A stretch of 64,000 nucleotides of DNA from Flavobacterium solisilvae (GTDB lineage: Bacteria; Bacteroidota; Bacteroidia; Flavobacteriales; Flavobacteriaceae), in contig NZ_JAAMPT010000203.1 of NCBI RefSeq assembly GCF_012911605.1, forward strand, positions 1 through 64,000, in the 5' to 3' direction. Of the stretch, positions 46,393-55,316 are shown one piece after another. The notes beneath the pieces were generated by a model, which did not search any database, was not told the DNA's origin, and worked only from the letters and a program-made list of their open reading frames with translations. Within the stretch, counting starts at the first letter, position 1. The number at the start of each line of letters is the position of its first letter. The translations under genes were made by a program, and so were the position numbers.

Positions 46393-46773
46393 ATGGTAGA
46401 AGAAAAAATGAGATACTCAGATGCTGATTTAGCAGAGTTCAAAGACATTATCTTGAAAAAAATTGAAAAAGCACAATCTGATTTAGAATTAATCAAAAGC
46501 GCTTATATGAATGACTTAAACAACGGAACCGATGATACATCGCCAACGTTTAAAGCATTTGAAGAAGGAAGCGAAACGATGTCTAAAGAAGCAAATTCGC
46601 AATTGGCAATTCGTCAGGAAAAATTCATCCGCGATTTGAAAAATGCACTTTTCCGTGTGGAGAACAAAACCTATGGTGTTTGCAAAGTAACTGGAAAGCT
46701 AATTTCTAAGGAAAGATTAAAAATCGTTCCTCATGCTACTATGAGTATCGAGGCTAAAAACCTACAACGATAA
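46393..46773 (+). CDS. TraR/DksA family protein, zinc cysteines degenerate
   Basis: 126 residues. A coiled-coil N-terminal half (DLAEFKDIILKKIEKAQSDLELIKSAYMND) and the DksA-type C-terminal globule RVENKTYGVCKVTGKLISKERLKIVPHATMSIEAKN. Only one cysteine of the four-cysteine zinc finger is left, so zinc binding is unlikely; this form is frequent in flavobacteria. It may act on RNA polymerase through the secondary channel. It sits between ileS and lspA and ends at a strong terminator. Confidence 0.85.
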   Translation: MVEEKMRYSDADLAEFKDIILKKIEKAQSDLELIKSAYMNDLNNGTDDTSPTFKAFEEGSETMSKEANSQLAIRQEKFIRDLKNALFRVENKTYGVCKVTGKLISKERLKIVPHATMSIEAKNLQR

Positions 46774-46792
46774 CACGTTAAAAATAAAATAT

Positions 46793-46822
46793 TTAACGCT
46801 CCTTTTTAGGAGCGTTTTTTTT
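46793..46822 (+). terminator. Terminator after the DksA-like gene
   Basis: AACGCTCCT and AGGAGCGTT form a 9-base-pair stem with a 4-base loop, followed by a T run. Confidence 0.85.
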
Positions 46823-46834
46823 AGAAAAAAATAC

Positions 46835-46842
46835 TATTTTTG
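46835..46842 (+). promoter_or_regulatory. lspA promoter, -7 box
   Basis: TATTTTTG is an exact -7 match, 19 bases before the lspA ATG. Confidence 0.55.
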
Positions 46843-46861
46843 CGCCACTAAAAATTAAACA

Positions 46862-47476
46862 ATGTCATTACGAAATTCCGTCTTTTTAATTGCCTTAATT
46901 CTGGTAATAGACCAATTTTCAAAAATATATATCAAAACTAATTTTATTCTTGGCGAAGAAGTAAAAGTTTTTGATTGGTTTAAAATTTTGTTTATTGAAA
47001 ACGAAGGAATGGCTTGGGGAACAAAAATTCCTGGACAATATGGAAAATTAATCCTAACTGTTTTCAGAATTGTTGTCGTTTTTGGAATTGCTTATTGGTT
47101 ATATGATTCAAGCAAAAAACATTGTTCCAACTTTTTGATGGTTGCTATTTCACTCATTTTTGCTGGTGCTGTTGGAAACATTATTGATTCGGTGTTTTAT
47201 GGACAACTTTTTAGTGATAGTCATTATCAACTAGCTGAAATGTTTACCGACAAACCTTATCAAAAGTGGTTTCACGGCGAAGTAGTTGACATGTTATATT
47301 TCCCAATTTTTGAAGGCACTTTCCCAGAATGGTTACCAATTTGGGGTGGCGAACCTTTTAAATTTTTCAACGCTATTTTTAATGTTGCCGATGTTGCTAT
47401 TTCAACTGGAATTGGAATTTTAATTGTTTTCAATAAAAGAGCTTTCGCAAAACCTGAATCAATCAAAAGTTACTAA
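46862..47476 (+). CDS. lspA: Lipoprotein signal peptidase
   Basis: 204 residues, four membrane helices. It cuts signal peptides of diacylglyceryl-prolipoproteins in the inner membrane. The aspartic protease dyad is Asp109 (GAVGNIIDSVFYG) and Asp177 (FNVADVAIS). It is longer than the typical 160-170 residues because of an insertion between the third helix and the second Asp (about 114-165, containing VVDMLYFPIF), as usual in Bacteroidota. It overlaps the convergent cyclo-ligase gene by 14 bases. Confidence 0.95.
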   Translation: MSLRNSVFLIALILVIDQFSKIYIKTNFILGEEVKVFDWFKILFIENEGMAWGTKIPGQYGKLILTVFRIVVVFGIAYWLYDSSKKHCSNFLMVAISLIFAGAVGNIIDSVFYGQLFSDSHYQLAEMFTDKPYQKWFHGEVVDMLYFPIFEGTFPEWLPIWGGEPFKFFNAIFNVADVAISTGIGILIVFNKRAFAKPESIKSY

Positions 47477-48026
47477 TTCCAAAAGGCGTTACACAGTAAT
47501 CCAATCGAATATCGGTTTCAAAAATATCATCAATAGATTCTTCGGGTTCAAAGAAAGATAATCCTATTTTTATCACGTCTTCACGGCATTTGGCTAAAAA
47601 ATTATCATAGAAACCTTTGCCATAACCTACCCGATTTCCGTTTTTATCAAATGCTAAAAGCGGCACAAAAACCACATCGATTTTAGAAACAGGAACTTCC
47701 AATCCGTCCACAGGTTCAAAAATATTGTATTCGTTTTTCCTGAATTTTGTATTGTCAGTCAAAAGATAATGCGTCATTTCACGAGTTTCAAAATCACTTT
47801 TAGAAACTACAATTTCTTTGTCTTTTCCTGCTAAAATTTGAAGAATAAATTCAGTATCAACTTCTTTTTGTTCTTCAATCGTTAAAAACAAATGAAAATA
47901 AGTTTTCTCCCAAATATCCAATGAAAGCATCCGATTAGCAATTGCTAAACTTTTATCTTCAATTGCTTCTGCCGAAAGTTGTTGCCTGAGTGCTTTATAT
48001 TTACTTCGTAAATCTTTTTTATTCAT
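47463..48026 (-). CDS. 5-formyltetrahydrofolate cyclo-ligase
   Basis: 187 residues. It makes 5,10-methenyl-THF from 5-formyl-THF with ATP. Family motifs: N-terminal KKDLRSKYKALRQQLS, FDKNGNRVGYGKGFYDNFL (the ATP-binding GYGKGFYD block, about 131-147) and the C-terminal DYCVTPFG. It overlaps the 3' end of lspA on the other strand. Confidence 0.93.
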   Translation of the reverse strand: MNKKDLRSKYKALRQQLSAEAIEDKSLAIANRMLSLDIWEKTYFHLFLTIEEQKEVDTEFILQILAGKDKEIVVSKSDFETREMTHYLLTDNTKFRKNEYNIFEPVDGLEVPVSKIDVVFVPLLAFDKNGNRVGYGKGFYDNFLAKCREDVIKIGLSFFEPEESIDDIFETDIRLDYCVTPFGISNF

Positions 48027-48071
48027 GTAGTAAAAGTAAAAAACGCATTTGCTTTATGAAAGAATTAAAGT

Positions 48072-48079
48072 TAAATTTG
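48072..48079 (+). promoter_or_regulatory. uvrC promoter, -7 box (decides the start)
   Basis: TAAATTTG is an exact -7 match. Transcription would start near 48085, downstream of the longest-frame start at 48081, so the ATG at 48135 is used. Confidence 0.5.
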
Positions 48080-48098
48080 TTTGAAGAAAGTAGTTACA

Positions 48099-48130
48099 TC
48101 TATTTTCTATACTCTTTATTCTATTTTCTT
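48099..48130 (+). repeat. Pyrimidine-rich tract before uvrC
   Basis: TCTATTTTCTATACTCTTTA then TTCTATTTTCTT; it resembles the tracts before bioA, ileS and the patatin gene and ends 4 bases before the start codon. Confidence 0.55.
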
Positions 48131-48134
48131 AAAA

Positions 48135-49934
48135 ATGACCAATCCATCTTTAGAACTTCAACTGCAAACACTTCCAAACAATCCTGGAGTATATCAGTAT
48201 TACGACAAAGACGGAAAAATTCTATATGTAGGCAAAGCCAAAAATTTAAAAAAACGCGTTTCATCCTACTTTAATAAAAATCACGACAACGCAAAAACCA
48301 ACGTCTTAGTCCGAAAAATTGTTGACATAAAACACATTGTTGTTGCTACAGAAGCCGATGCGCTATTATTAGAAAACAATCTGATTAAAAAGCTTCAACC
48401 ACGTTATAACATCAACCTTAAAGACGATAAAAGCTATCCGTGGATTTGCATCAAAAAAGAACCTTTTTCAAGAATATTTCCAACCCGAAGAATGATAAAA
48501 GACGGTTCAGAATATTTTGGACCTTACACCAATTTTAAAACCGTAAACACCATTTTAGATTTAATAAAAGAATTGTATCCTTTGCGAACATGCAATTATG
48601 ATTTAACCGAAAATAATATCGAAAAAGGAAAATACAAAGTCTGTTTAGAATTTCACATTGGCAATTGCAAAGGCGGATGCGAAGGTTATGAAACGCTAGA
48701 AAACTATCAAAATCATGTTGATAAAATCCGAGAAATTTTAAAAGGAAATTTTAAAGAAAGCTTGAAAGATTTCAAATCCAAAATGCTCGAATTTGCAACC
48801 AACATGCAATTTGAAGAAGCACAAAAAATCAAAGAAAAAATCGAAATTCTCGAAAACTATCAGTCGCGTTCCACGATTTTAAACCCAAAAATATCCAACA
48901 TCGATGTGTTTTCAATCATTTCCGATGAAACCATGGCGTATGTCAACTTTTTACAAATTGCTCATGGCGCGATTATTCGTTCACACACATTAGAACTAAA
49001 AAAGAAATTAGACGAAACCAACGAAGAACTTTTAGAACTGGCAGTTGTCGAACTTCGCGAGCGTTTTCATCTAACATCCAAAGAAATTATTCTGCCGTTT
49101 CCACTCGATTTTGGCGATAAAATAAAAGTTACTGTTCCACAATTGGGCGACAAAAAACAAATTTTAGAATTGTCAGAACGAAACGCAAAATACTATCGAC
49201 TAGAACAATTAAAACAAATTCAAATCGTCGATCCAGAACGTCATACCAACCGAATTATGGCGCAAATGCAAAAAGATTTACGCCTTTCCGTTGAACCGCG
49301 ACACATTGAATGTTTTGACAATTCTAACATTCAAGGAACGAATCCTGTTTCGGCTTGCGTGGTTTTTAAAGACGGAAAACCATCCAAAAAAGACTATCGC
49401 CATTTCAATATAAAAACCGTCGAAGGTCCAAACGATTTTGCCTCCATGGAAGAAGTCGTTTACAGAAGATACAAGCGATTGCTCGACGAAAATCAACCTT
49501 TGCCACAACTCATCATCATCGACGGCGGAAAAGGACAACTTTCTTCTGCCTTAAAAAGTATAGACGACTTAGGTTTACGCGGAAAAATTGCCATCATTGG
49601 CATTGCAAAACGCCTCGAAGAACTTTTTTATCCCGGCGATTCCGTTCCGTTATACCTCGACAAAAAATCAGAAACCTTAAAAGTCATCCAACATCTTCGA
49701 AACGAAGCACATCGATTTGGCATCACATTTCACCGTGACAAACGCAGCAAATCGGCACTAAATTCGTCCATCGAAACCATTCCAGGCATTGGCGAAAAAA
49801 CCATGCTCACATTAATAAAACATTTCAAAAGTGTTAAAAGATTAAAATTAGCCACCGAAAAAGAAATTTCTGAAGTCATTGGTGCATCAAAAGCCAAAAA
49901 AATTTCCGAATTTTACAAAGAGATAAAACCATAA
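48135..49934 (+). CDS. uvrC: Excinuclease ABC subunit C
   Basis: 599 residues from MTNPSLELQLQTLPNNPGVYQYYD. It makes both incisions in nucleotide excision repair. The GIY-YIG domain (PGVYQYYDKDGKILYVGKAKNLKKRV), the UVR motif (FEEAQKIKEKIEILENY), the RNase H-like endonuclease domain (IECFDNSNIQGTNPVSACVVF and IIDGGKGQLSSA) and the C-terminal helix-hairpin-helix (IPGIGEKTMLTLIKHF) are all present. Eighteen extra upstream codons are rejected on promoter position and family start. Confidence 0.96.
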   Translation: MTNPSLELQLQTLPNNPGVYQYYDKDGKILYVGKAKNLKKRVSSYFNKNHDNAKTNVLVRKIVDIKHIVVATEADALLLENNLIKKLQPRYNINLKDDKSYPWICIKKEPFSRIFPTRRMIKDGSEYFGPYTNFKTVNTILDLIKELYPLRTCNYDLTENNIEKGKYKVCLEFHIGNCKGGCEGYETLENYQNHVDKIREILKGNFKESLKDFKSKMLEFATNMQFEEAQKIKEKIEILENYQSRSTILNPKISNIDVFSIISDETMAYVNFLQIAHGAIIRSHTLELKKKLDETNEELLELAVVELRERFHLTSKEIILPFPLDFGDKIKVTVPQLGDKKQILELSERNAKYYRLEQLKQIQIVDPERHTNRIMAQMQKDLRLSVEPRHIECFDNSNIQGTNPVSACVVFKDGKPSKKDYRHFNIKTVEGPNDFASMEEVVYRRYKRLLDENQPLPQLIIIDGGKGQLSSALKSIDDLGLRGKIAIIGIAKRLEELFYPGDSVPLYLDKKSETLKVIQHLRNEAHRFGITFHRDKRSKSALNSSIETIPGIGEKTMLTLIKHFKSVKRLKLATEKEISEVIGASKAKKISEFYKEIKP

Positions 49935-49972
49935 ATTTTTTGAGCGAATGTTTCAATTCTATCTATTAGCCA

Positions 49973-50036
49973 TTTTCCTGCTTTCCACTCTATCTTTTTT
50001 TTTCAAAAAAAGGATGCCGTTTCAATCAGGGCTAAT
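49973..50036 (+). repeat. Palindromic intergenic repeat overlapping the patatin N terminus
   Basis: The core has T and A runs around a centre near 50005 and ends AGGATGCCGTTTCAATCAGG then GCTA. Its right arm (reverse complement TAGCCCTGATTGAAACGGCA) resembles the arm TAGCCCCGATAGCAGTGGAA of the element at 55170-55246, so both belong to one REP-like family. Confidence 0.6.
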
Positions 50037-52236
50037 CAGCATTCGTCTTCTCTGTCTATTATCTTTTTGTCTATCATCTATTATCTCATATTCACAAGAC
50101 ACAATCCCTAGAAAAAAAATCGGATTAGTACTATCTGGCGGCGGAGCAAAAGGATTTGCACATATTGGCGTTTTAAAAGTACTAGAAGAAGCTGGCGTAA
50201 AAATAGATTACATTGGCGGAACCAGTATGGGCGCAGTTGTTGGCGGATTATATGCTTCGGGTTACAGCGCAGCTCAAATAGATTCTATTTTCTATGACAC
50301 CAATTTTGATGAACTACTTCAAGACTACATTCCGCGTTCGTCCAAAAGTTTTTATGAAAAACAAAACGACGAAAAATACGCAGTTTCTTTACCATTCAAC
50401 AAATTCAAAATAGGAATTCCAGTTGCACTTTCAAAAGGAATGTACAACTACAATATGCTAGCAAAACTAACCCATAATGTTAGACATATTAGAAACTTCA
50501 ACCAATTACCTATTCCATTTGTTTGCATTGCTACCGATATAGAAACTGGCGAAGAAGTATTGCTTCGCGAAGGTTATCTTGCACAAGCAATGATGGCAAG
50601 TTCCGCATTTCCATCGTTATTTTCACCCGTTGAAATTGATGGAAAAATACTTATTGATGGTGGCGTTACTAATAATTATCCAGCCGAAGAACTTCGCAGA
50701 ATGGGTGCAGAAATCATCATTGGCGTTGATGTTCAAGACGATTTAAAAGACAGAGAATCGCTAAAAGATGCTACTCGAATTTTGGTTCAAATCACCAATT
50801 TGGAGATGATTAACAAAATGAAAGAAAAAACCAAAATCACCGATATCTACATCAAACCCGATATTTCTAACTATGGCGTAATTTCATTTGACCAAGGAAA
50901 AGAAATCATTAAAAAAGGTGAAGAAGCTGCACTTGCAGTTTATGACCAAATAAAAAAATTGGGCACAGAAAACGAAGTTCAACATTTAGAAAAAGTTGAC
51001 GAATGCCTTGACATTCAAGGAATAACAATTTCAAAAATGGATAATTACACTAGAGCTTATGTTTTAGGAAAACTTCGATTTAAAGCTCCAAAAGAAATTG
51101 ATTACAACGAATTAAAAACCGGCATAAACAACTTGAACGCTACTCAAAACTTTAGCCGAATTAGTTATTCATTGGAACCAAAAGACAATGGCGACGAACT
51201 AAAAATCAATTTATCCGAAAACGAAAATAAAACCTTCCTAAAATTTGGATTGCATTATGACGGATTATACAAAAGCGCCATTTTAGTTAACGTTACACAT
51301 AAAAAATCAATGTTTAAAAACGATGTTTTATCAATGGATTTAGCACTTGGCGACAATATTCGTTACAATCTTGATTACTACATAGACAATGGTTTTTATT
51401 GGAGTTTTGGAATAAAATCACGATTTAACGAATTCAATCGAAACGTAAAAACCGATTTTAATGACGGAACTTTATTTGAACAAACAGGACTAAATTCGCT
51501 AAACATGGATTTTACTGATTTGACCAATCAAATATATGTTCAAACCGTTTTTATCCAAAAATACTTGATTGGCGCAGGTTTAGAACACAAATATCTTAGA
51601 ATTGAAACAGAAAATTTAGAAGAAAACAGTCGAGTTTTTGAAAACAGCACCTACATAAGTGCGTTTGGATACTTAAAATACGATTCTTTTGACAATCGTT
51701 ATTTTCCTAAAAATGGTTGGCTTTTTTCTGGCGATATTCAATCTTTTCTTTATTCGTCTGATTATACAAAAGAATTTGAACGATTTTCAATTGCCAAAGG
51801 AGAAATTGGCTTTGCAAAAAACTTTGCAAAAAAATGGACTTTAAAAATTCAATCGGAAGCTGGCTTTAAAATTGGTGACGATAGTGTTAATTTCTTCGAC
51901 TTTGTTCTTGGTGGTTATGGAAATCATACCATCAATAGTTTCAAACATTTTTTAGGTTATGATTTTTTAAGCATATCTGCTGATAGTTTTATAAAATCTT
52001 GCTTCACCATTGATTATGAAATTTACAAACGAAATCATTTTAATTTTTCTGCTAATTATGCTAATATAGAAAACAATCTTTTTGAAACAGGTAATTGGTT
52101 TTCTAAACCTAAATTTAGCGGTTATGCCATTGGATATGGCTACGAATCAGTTGTTGGTCCAATCGAAATAAAATATACTTGGTCACCAGAATTACCAAAA
52201 GGTTTCACGATGATTAATGTTGGTTTTTGGTTTTAA
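50014..52236 (+). CDS. Patatin-like phospholipase with C-terminal outer-membrane (BamA-like) domain
   Basis: 740 residues from the ATG at 50014. The frame is open to 49948, but the extra residues come from a repeat element. The signal peptide is unusual: MPFQSGLIS is encoded by the repeat arm, and RLLCLLSFCLSSIISYSQ by a pyrimidine-rich tract. The patatin domain has the oxyanion GGGAKG (42-47), nucleophile Ser71 in GTSMG (69-73) and Asp215 in IDGG. A POTRA-like segment (about 325-400) and a surface-antigen beta-barrel domain (about 400-740, ending in GFTMINVGFWF with a terminal Phe) follow, as in autotransported PlpD-type and Bacteroidota patatins. It should be an outer-membrane lipase with its active domain in the periplasm or outside. 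Confidence 0.88.
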   Translation: MPFQSGLISIRLLCLLSFCLSSIISYSQDTIPRKKIGLVLSGGGAKGFAHIGVLKVLEEAGVKIDYIGGTSMGAVVGGLYASGYSAAQIDSIFYDTNFDELLQDYIPRSSKSFYEKQNDEKYAVSLPFNKFKIGIPVALSKGMYNYNMLAKLTHNVRHIRNFNQLPIPFVCIATDIETGEEVLLREGYLAQAMMASSAFPSLFSPVEIDGKILIDGGVTNNYPAEELRRMGAEIIIGVDVQDDLKDRESLKDATRILVQITNLEMINKMKEKTKITDIYIKPDISNYGVISFDQGKEIIKKGEEAALAVYDQIKKLGTENEVQHLEKVDECLDIQGITISKMDNYTRAYVLGKLRFKAPKEIDYNELKTGINNLNATQNFSRISYSLEPKDNGDELKINLSENENKTFLKFGLHYDGLYKSAILVNVTHKKSMFKNDVLSMDLALGDNIRYNLDYYIDNGFYWSFGIKSRFNEFNRNVKTDFNDGTLFEQTGLNSLNMDFTDLTNQIYVQTVFIQKYLIGAGLEHKYLRIETENLEENSRVFENSTYISAFGYLKYDSFDNRYFPKNGWLFSGDIQSFLYSSDYTKEFERFSIAKGEIGFAKNFAKKWTLKIQSEAGFKIGDDSVNFFDFVLGGYGNHTINSFKHFLGYDFLSISADSFIKSCFTIDYEIYKRNHFNFSANYANIENNLFETGNWFSKPKFSGYAIGYGYESVVGPIEIKYTWSPELPKGFTMINVGFWF

Positions 52237-52281
52237 TTTCTATTTAAAAAGCATTTTTTTATAAAATTGAACATAAAAAAC

Positions 52282-52289
52282 TATATTTG
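52282..52289 (+). promoter_or_regulatory. Amino acid permease promoter, -7 box
   Basis: TATATTTG is an exact -7 match, 31 bases before the permease ATG. Confidence 0.5.
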
Positions 52290-52320
52290 AAACCTAAACA
52301 TTAACTAAAATACCAAAAAT

Positions 52321-53757
52321 ATGTCTATTTGGAAAAGAAAATCACTCGATATTCTATTGAGTGAAGCCGACGAATCTGAAAAAGGTTTAAAAAGAACATT
52401 ATCTTCAAGAGCTTTAGTTGCTTTAGGAATTGGAGCTATTATTGGCGCAGGATTATTTTCATTAACAGGAATTGCCGCTGCAGATCATGCTGGTCCAGCT
52501 GTTACGCTTTCATTCGTTTTAGCAGCAGTTGGTTGTGCCTTTGCTGGTTTATGTTACGCTGAATTTGCTTCCATGATTCCAGTAGCAGGAAGTGCTTATA
52601 CTTATTCTTATGCCACGATGGGCGAATTTGTAGCTTGGATTATCGGTTGGGATTTAGTTTTAGAATATGCACTTGGAGCAGCAACCGTTGGTGTAAGTTG
52701 GGGTTCATACTTAAATAAATTATTAGCCCAATTTGGCATGTCTATTCCACCAGAGTTTTCAAGCGCACCAGCAGAAGGCGGAATTATTAACTTACCCGCA
52801 ATTTTTATTGTGTGTCTTTTGTCTCTATTATTGATTAGAGGAACAAAAGAATCTGCATTTGTAAACAACATTTTAGTGGTAATGAAATTAACTGTAGTCA
52901 TCATCTTTATCATTTTAGGATGGCAATACATCAACCCAGATTATCATGTTCCTTACATTCCTGAATATGTTCCAGCTCACGTAACTGAAACTGGTGAAAA
53001 AGTTGGCGAATTTGGAGGAATGTCTGGTATTGCTGCTGGAGCAGGTTTAGTATTCTTTGCATTCATTGGTTTTGATGCTGTATCAACCGCTGCACAAGAA
53101 GCAAAAAATCCACAAAAAGGAATGCCAATCGGAATTTTAGGTTCATTAGCAATTTGTACCATTCTTTATGTTTTGTTTTCATATGTAATGACAGGTTTAG
53201 TTCCTTATACTGTATTTAAAGGCGATGCTTCACCAGCTGCAACAGCATTTGCTGTAACAGGTTACAACTTTTTACAAACAGGACTTATCGTAGCCATTCT
53301 TGCAGGATATACTTCAGTAATTTTAGTAATGTTGATGGGACAAAGCCGTGTGTTCTACTCTATGAGTAAAGACGGACTTTTACCAACATTCTTTGGCGAT
53401 ATTCACAAAAAATTTAGAACACCTTGGAAAACCAATATTTTCTTTATGGTTTTCGTGAGCATTTTTGCAGGATTTGTTCCTATCAAAGATTTAGGTCACA
53501 TGGTAAGCATCGGAACTTTATTTGCGTTTTCATTAGTTTGTCTTGGAATTTTAATCATGCGCAAAAAAATGCCAAATGCTGAGCGTTCATTCCGTGTTCC
53601 ATTAGTACCATTTGTACCAATTGCCGGAATTGCAGTTTGTTTTTACTTAATGTATGCATTGCCTGCCGAAAGCTGGTTACGTCTTTTAGTTTGGATGGCA
53701 ATTGGAGTTTCTTTGTACTTCATTTATGGAAAGAAAAACAGTAAACTAAACGATTAA
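52321..53757 (+). CDS. APC family amino acid permease (CAT-like)
   Basis: 478 residues, about twelve membrane helices. The N-terminal LKRTLSSRALVALGIGAIIGAGLFSLTGIAA with the GxIIGAG substrate-binding stretch and the later FFAFIGFDAVSTAAQEAKNPQKGMPIGILGSLA are signatures of the cationic amino acid transporter branch. The substrate may be a cationic or other amino acid; sequence alone does not say. It ends at a strong terminator and is followed by the tyrosine-degradation genes, which might point to aromatic amino acid supply (inference only). Confidence 0.92.
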   Translation: MSIWKRKSLDILLSEADESEKGLKRTLSSRALVALGIGAIIGAGLFSLTGIAAADHAGPAVTLSFVLAAVGCAFAGLCYAEFASMIPVAGSAYTYSYATMGEFVAWIIGWDLVLEYALGAATVGVSWGSYLNKLLAQFGMSIPPEFSSAPAEGGIINLPAIFIVCLLSLLLIRGTKESAFVNNILVVMKLTVVIIFIILGWQYINPDYHVPYIPEYVPAHVTETGEKVGEFGGMSGIAAGAGLVFFAFIGFDAVSTAAQEAKNPQKGMPIGILGSLAICTILYVLFSYVMTGLVPYTVFKGDASPAATAFAVTGYNFLQTGLIVAILAGYTSVILVMLMGQSRVFYSMSKDGLLPTFFGDIHKKFRTPWKTNIFFMVFVSIFAGFVPIKDLGHMVSIGTLFAFSLVCLGILIMRKKMPNAERSFRVPLVPFVPIAGIAVCFYLMYALPAESWLRLLVWMAIGVSLYFIYGKKNSKLND

Positions 53758-53775
53758 ATTTAGCTACTTAACAAA

Positions 53776-53818
53776 TAAAAAAGGATTAATGATTTATAAA
53801 ATTGTTAATCCTTTTTTG
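53776..53818 (+). terminator. Permease terminator
   Basis: AAAAAGGATTAA and TTAATCCTTTTT form a 12-base-pair stem followed by further T. Confidence 0.85.
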
Positions 53819-54008
53819 CTTTTGATAAAAATTTGATAATTATCATTTCACAAAATTATATTTTTCCGATATTTGTATGGTATGAATTCACCTTGGAAAA
53901 ATTTATTATCCCATTTAAAATTCCTCATCAAGAGAAATCCGGAATGACGCTAATATTGTTTTATAGAAATCTTAAATTAAAACTCAGAAATCTTAAATCA
54001 GCAATCTT

Positions 54009-55166
54009 ATGCCATTATATCATACATTAGGAAAAATTCCACCAAAAAGACACACCATTTTCAAAAAACCAAATGGCGATTTGTATTATGAACAACTTTT
54101 TGGAACCATAGGCTTTGACGGTATGTCAACCAATTCCTATCACGAACAAAGACCAACACAGGTTAAAGAAATTCGCAAGCAATACAACATTGCACCAAAA
54201 ATTTCAAAGGCAAACAATATTCAATCCTATCGACTAAGAGGATTTCAAGTAAATCCAGAAAATGATTTTCTAGAAAGTCGAAAAATAGTTTTGACCAACT
54301 CCGATTGTCATATTGTTCTTGCCGCACCAAAAAAATCAACAACCGATTATTTTTATAAAAATACCGATTCCGATGAAATGATTTTCATCCACAAAGGTTC
54401 AGGAAAACTAAGAACTATGCTTGGAAACATCGATTTCAAATATGGTGATTACTTGATTGTTCCAAGAGGAATTATTTATAAAATCGATTTCGATACCGAG
54501 GACAATCGTTTGTTTATCGTTGAATCACACCGACCAATTTACACACCAAAACGCTACCGAAACTGGTTTGGTCAATTATTAGAACATTCACCGTTTTGCG
54601 AAAGAGACATCCGACGTCCAAATGAATTGGAAACCTACAACGAAAAAGGCGAATTTGTCATCAAAGTAAAAAAGAAAGATGAAATCTTCGAAATGGTTTA
54701 TGCCACGCATCCATTTGACGTAATTGGTTATGACGGCTACAATTATCCGTATGCTTTTTCCATTCATGACTTTGAACCCATAACAGGAAGAATACATCAA
54801 CCGCCACCAGTTCACCAAACTTTTGAAACCGATGCGTTTGTCGTTTGTTCCTTCGTACCACGTTTATATGACTATCATCCTGATGCAATTCCGGCACCAT
54901 ACAACCACAGTAACATTGATTCTGATGAAGTTTTATACTATGTTGATGGCGATTTCATGAGCAGAAACGACATCGAGGCCGGACACATTTCGCTTCATCC
55001 AGCAGGAATTCCTCACGGTCCACATCCTGGCGCAGTAGAAAGAAGCATTGGTAAAAAAGATACGCAAGAATTAGCCGTTATGGTTGATACTTTCAAACCC
55101 TTGATGGTAACCGAAGAAGCTATGAAAATAGCCGATGACAAGTACTATCAATCTTGGTTAGAATAA
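54009..55166 (+). CDS. hmgA: Homogentisate 1,2-dioxygenase
   Basis: 385 residues. Fe(II) ring-cleaving enzyme that opens homogentisate to maleylacetoacetate in tyrosine and phenylalanine breakdown. MPLYHTLGKIPPKRHTIFKKPNGDLYYEQLFGTIGFDGMSTNSYHEQRPT is the bacterial family start; iron-ligand regions include HNSNIDSDEVLYYVDG (here NHSNIDSDEVLYY) and SLHPAGIPHGPHPGAVERS. It is shorter than the approximately 440-residue human type. hppD follows after a repeat element; together they convert 4-hydroxyphenylpyruvate to maleylacetoacetate. Confidence 0.93.
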   Translation: MPLYHTLGKIPPKRHTIFKKPNGDLYYEQLFGTIGFDGMSTNSYHEQRPTQVKEIRKQYNIAPKISKANNIQSYRLRGFQVNPENDFLESRKIVLTNSDCHIVLAAPKKSTTDYFYKNTDSDEMIFIHKGSGKLRTMLGNIDFKYGDYLIVPRGIIYKIDFDTEDNRLFIVESHRPIYTPKRYRNWFGQLLEHSPFCERDIRRPNELETYNEKGEFVIKVKKKDEIFEMVYATHPFDVIGYDGYNYPYAFSIHDFEPITGRIHQPPPVHQTFETDAFVVCSFVPRLYDYHPDAIPAPYNHSNIDSDEVLYYVDGDFMSRNDIEAGHISLHPAGIPHGPHPGAVERSIGKKDTQELAVMVDTFKPLMVTEEAMKIADDKYYQSWLE

Positions 55167-55169
55167 TTT

Positions 55170-55246
55170 TTTAGGAGCTAATCCCGCTATTCGTTGCAAT
55201 CTCGCCAAGAAAAATGGCGAGGATTTCCACTGCTATCGGGGCTAAA
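55170..55246. repeat. REP-like palindrome between hmgA and hppD
   Basis: TTTTAGGAGCTAATCCCGCT on the left and CACTGCTATCGGGGCTAAAA on the right flank a central perfect stem CTCGCCA/TGGCGAG (55201-55207 and 55215-55221). It shares an arm with the repeat at 49973-50036. Confidence 0.7.
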
Positions 55247-55316
55247 AATTCAGTAAACAACAAACTTTTGGTTAATAACACACAAACTAGATTAACCAAA
55301 CAAACAAATAAACACA

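Noticed and set aside
53833-54030. 65-residue frame between the permease and hmgA
   Set aside because: It overlaps the hmgA start in another frame and has no family features; the region looks like the hmgA leader with a near-consensus -7 box (GATATTTG at about 53868).
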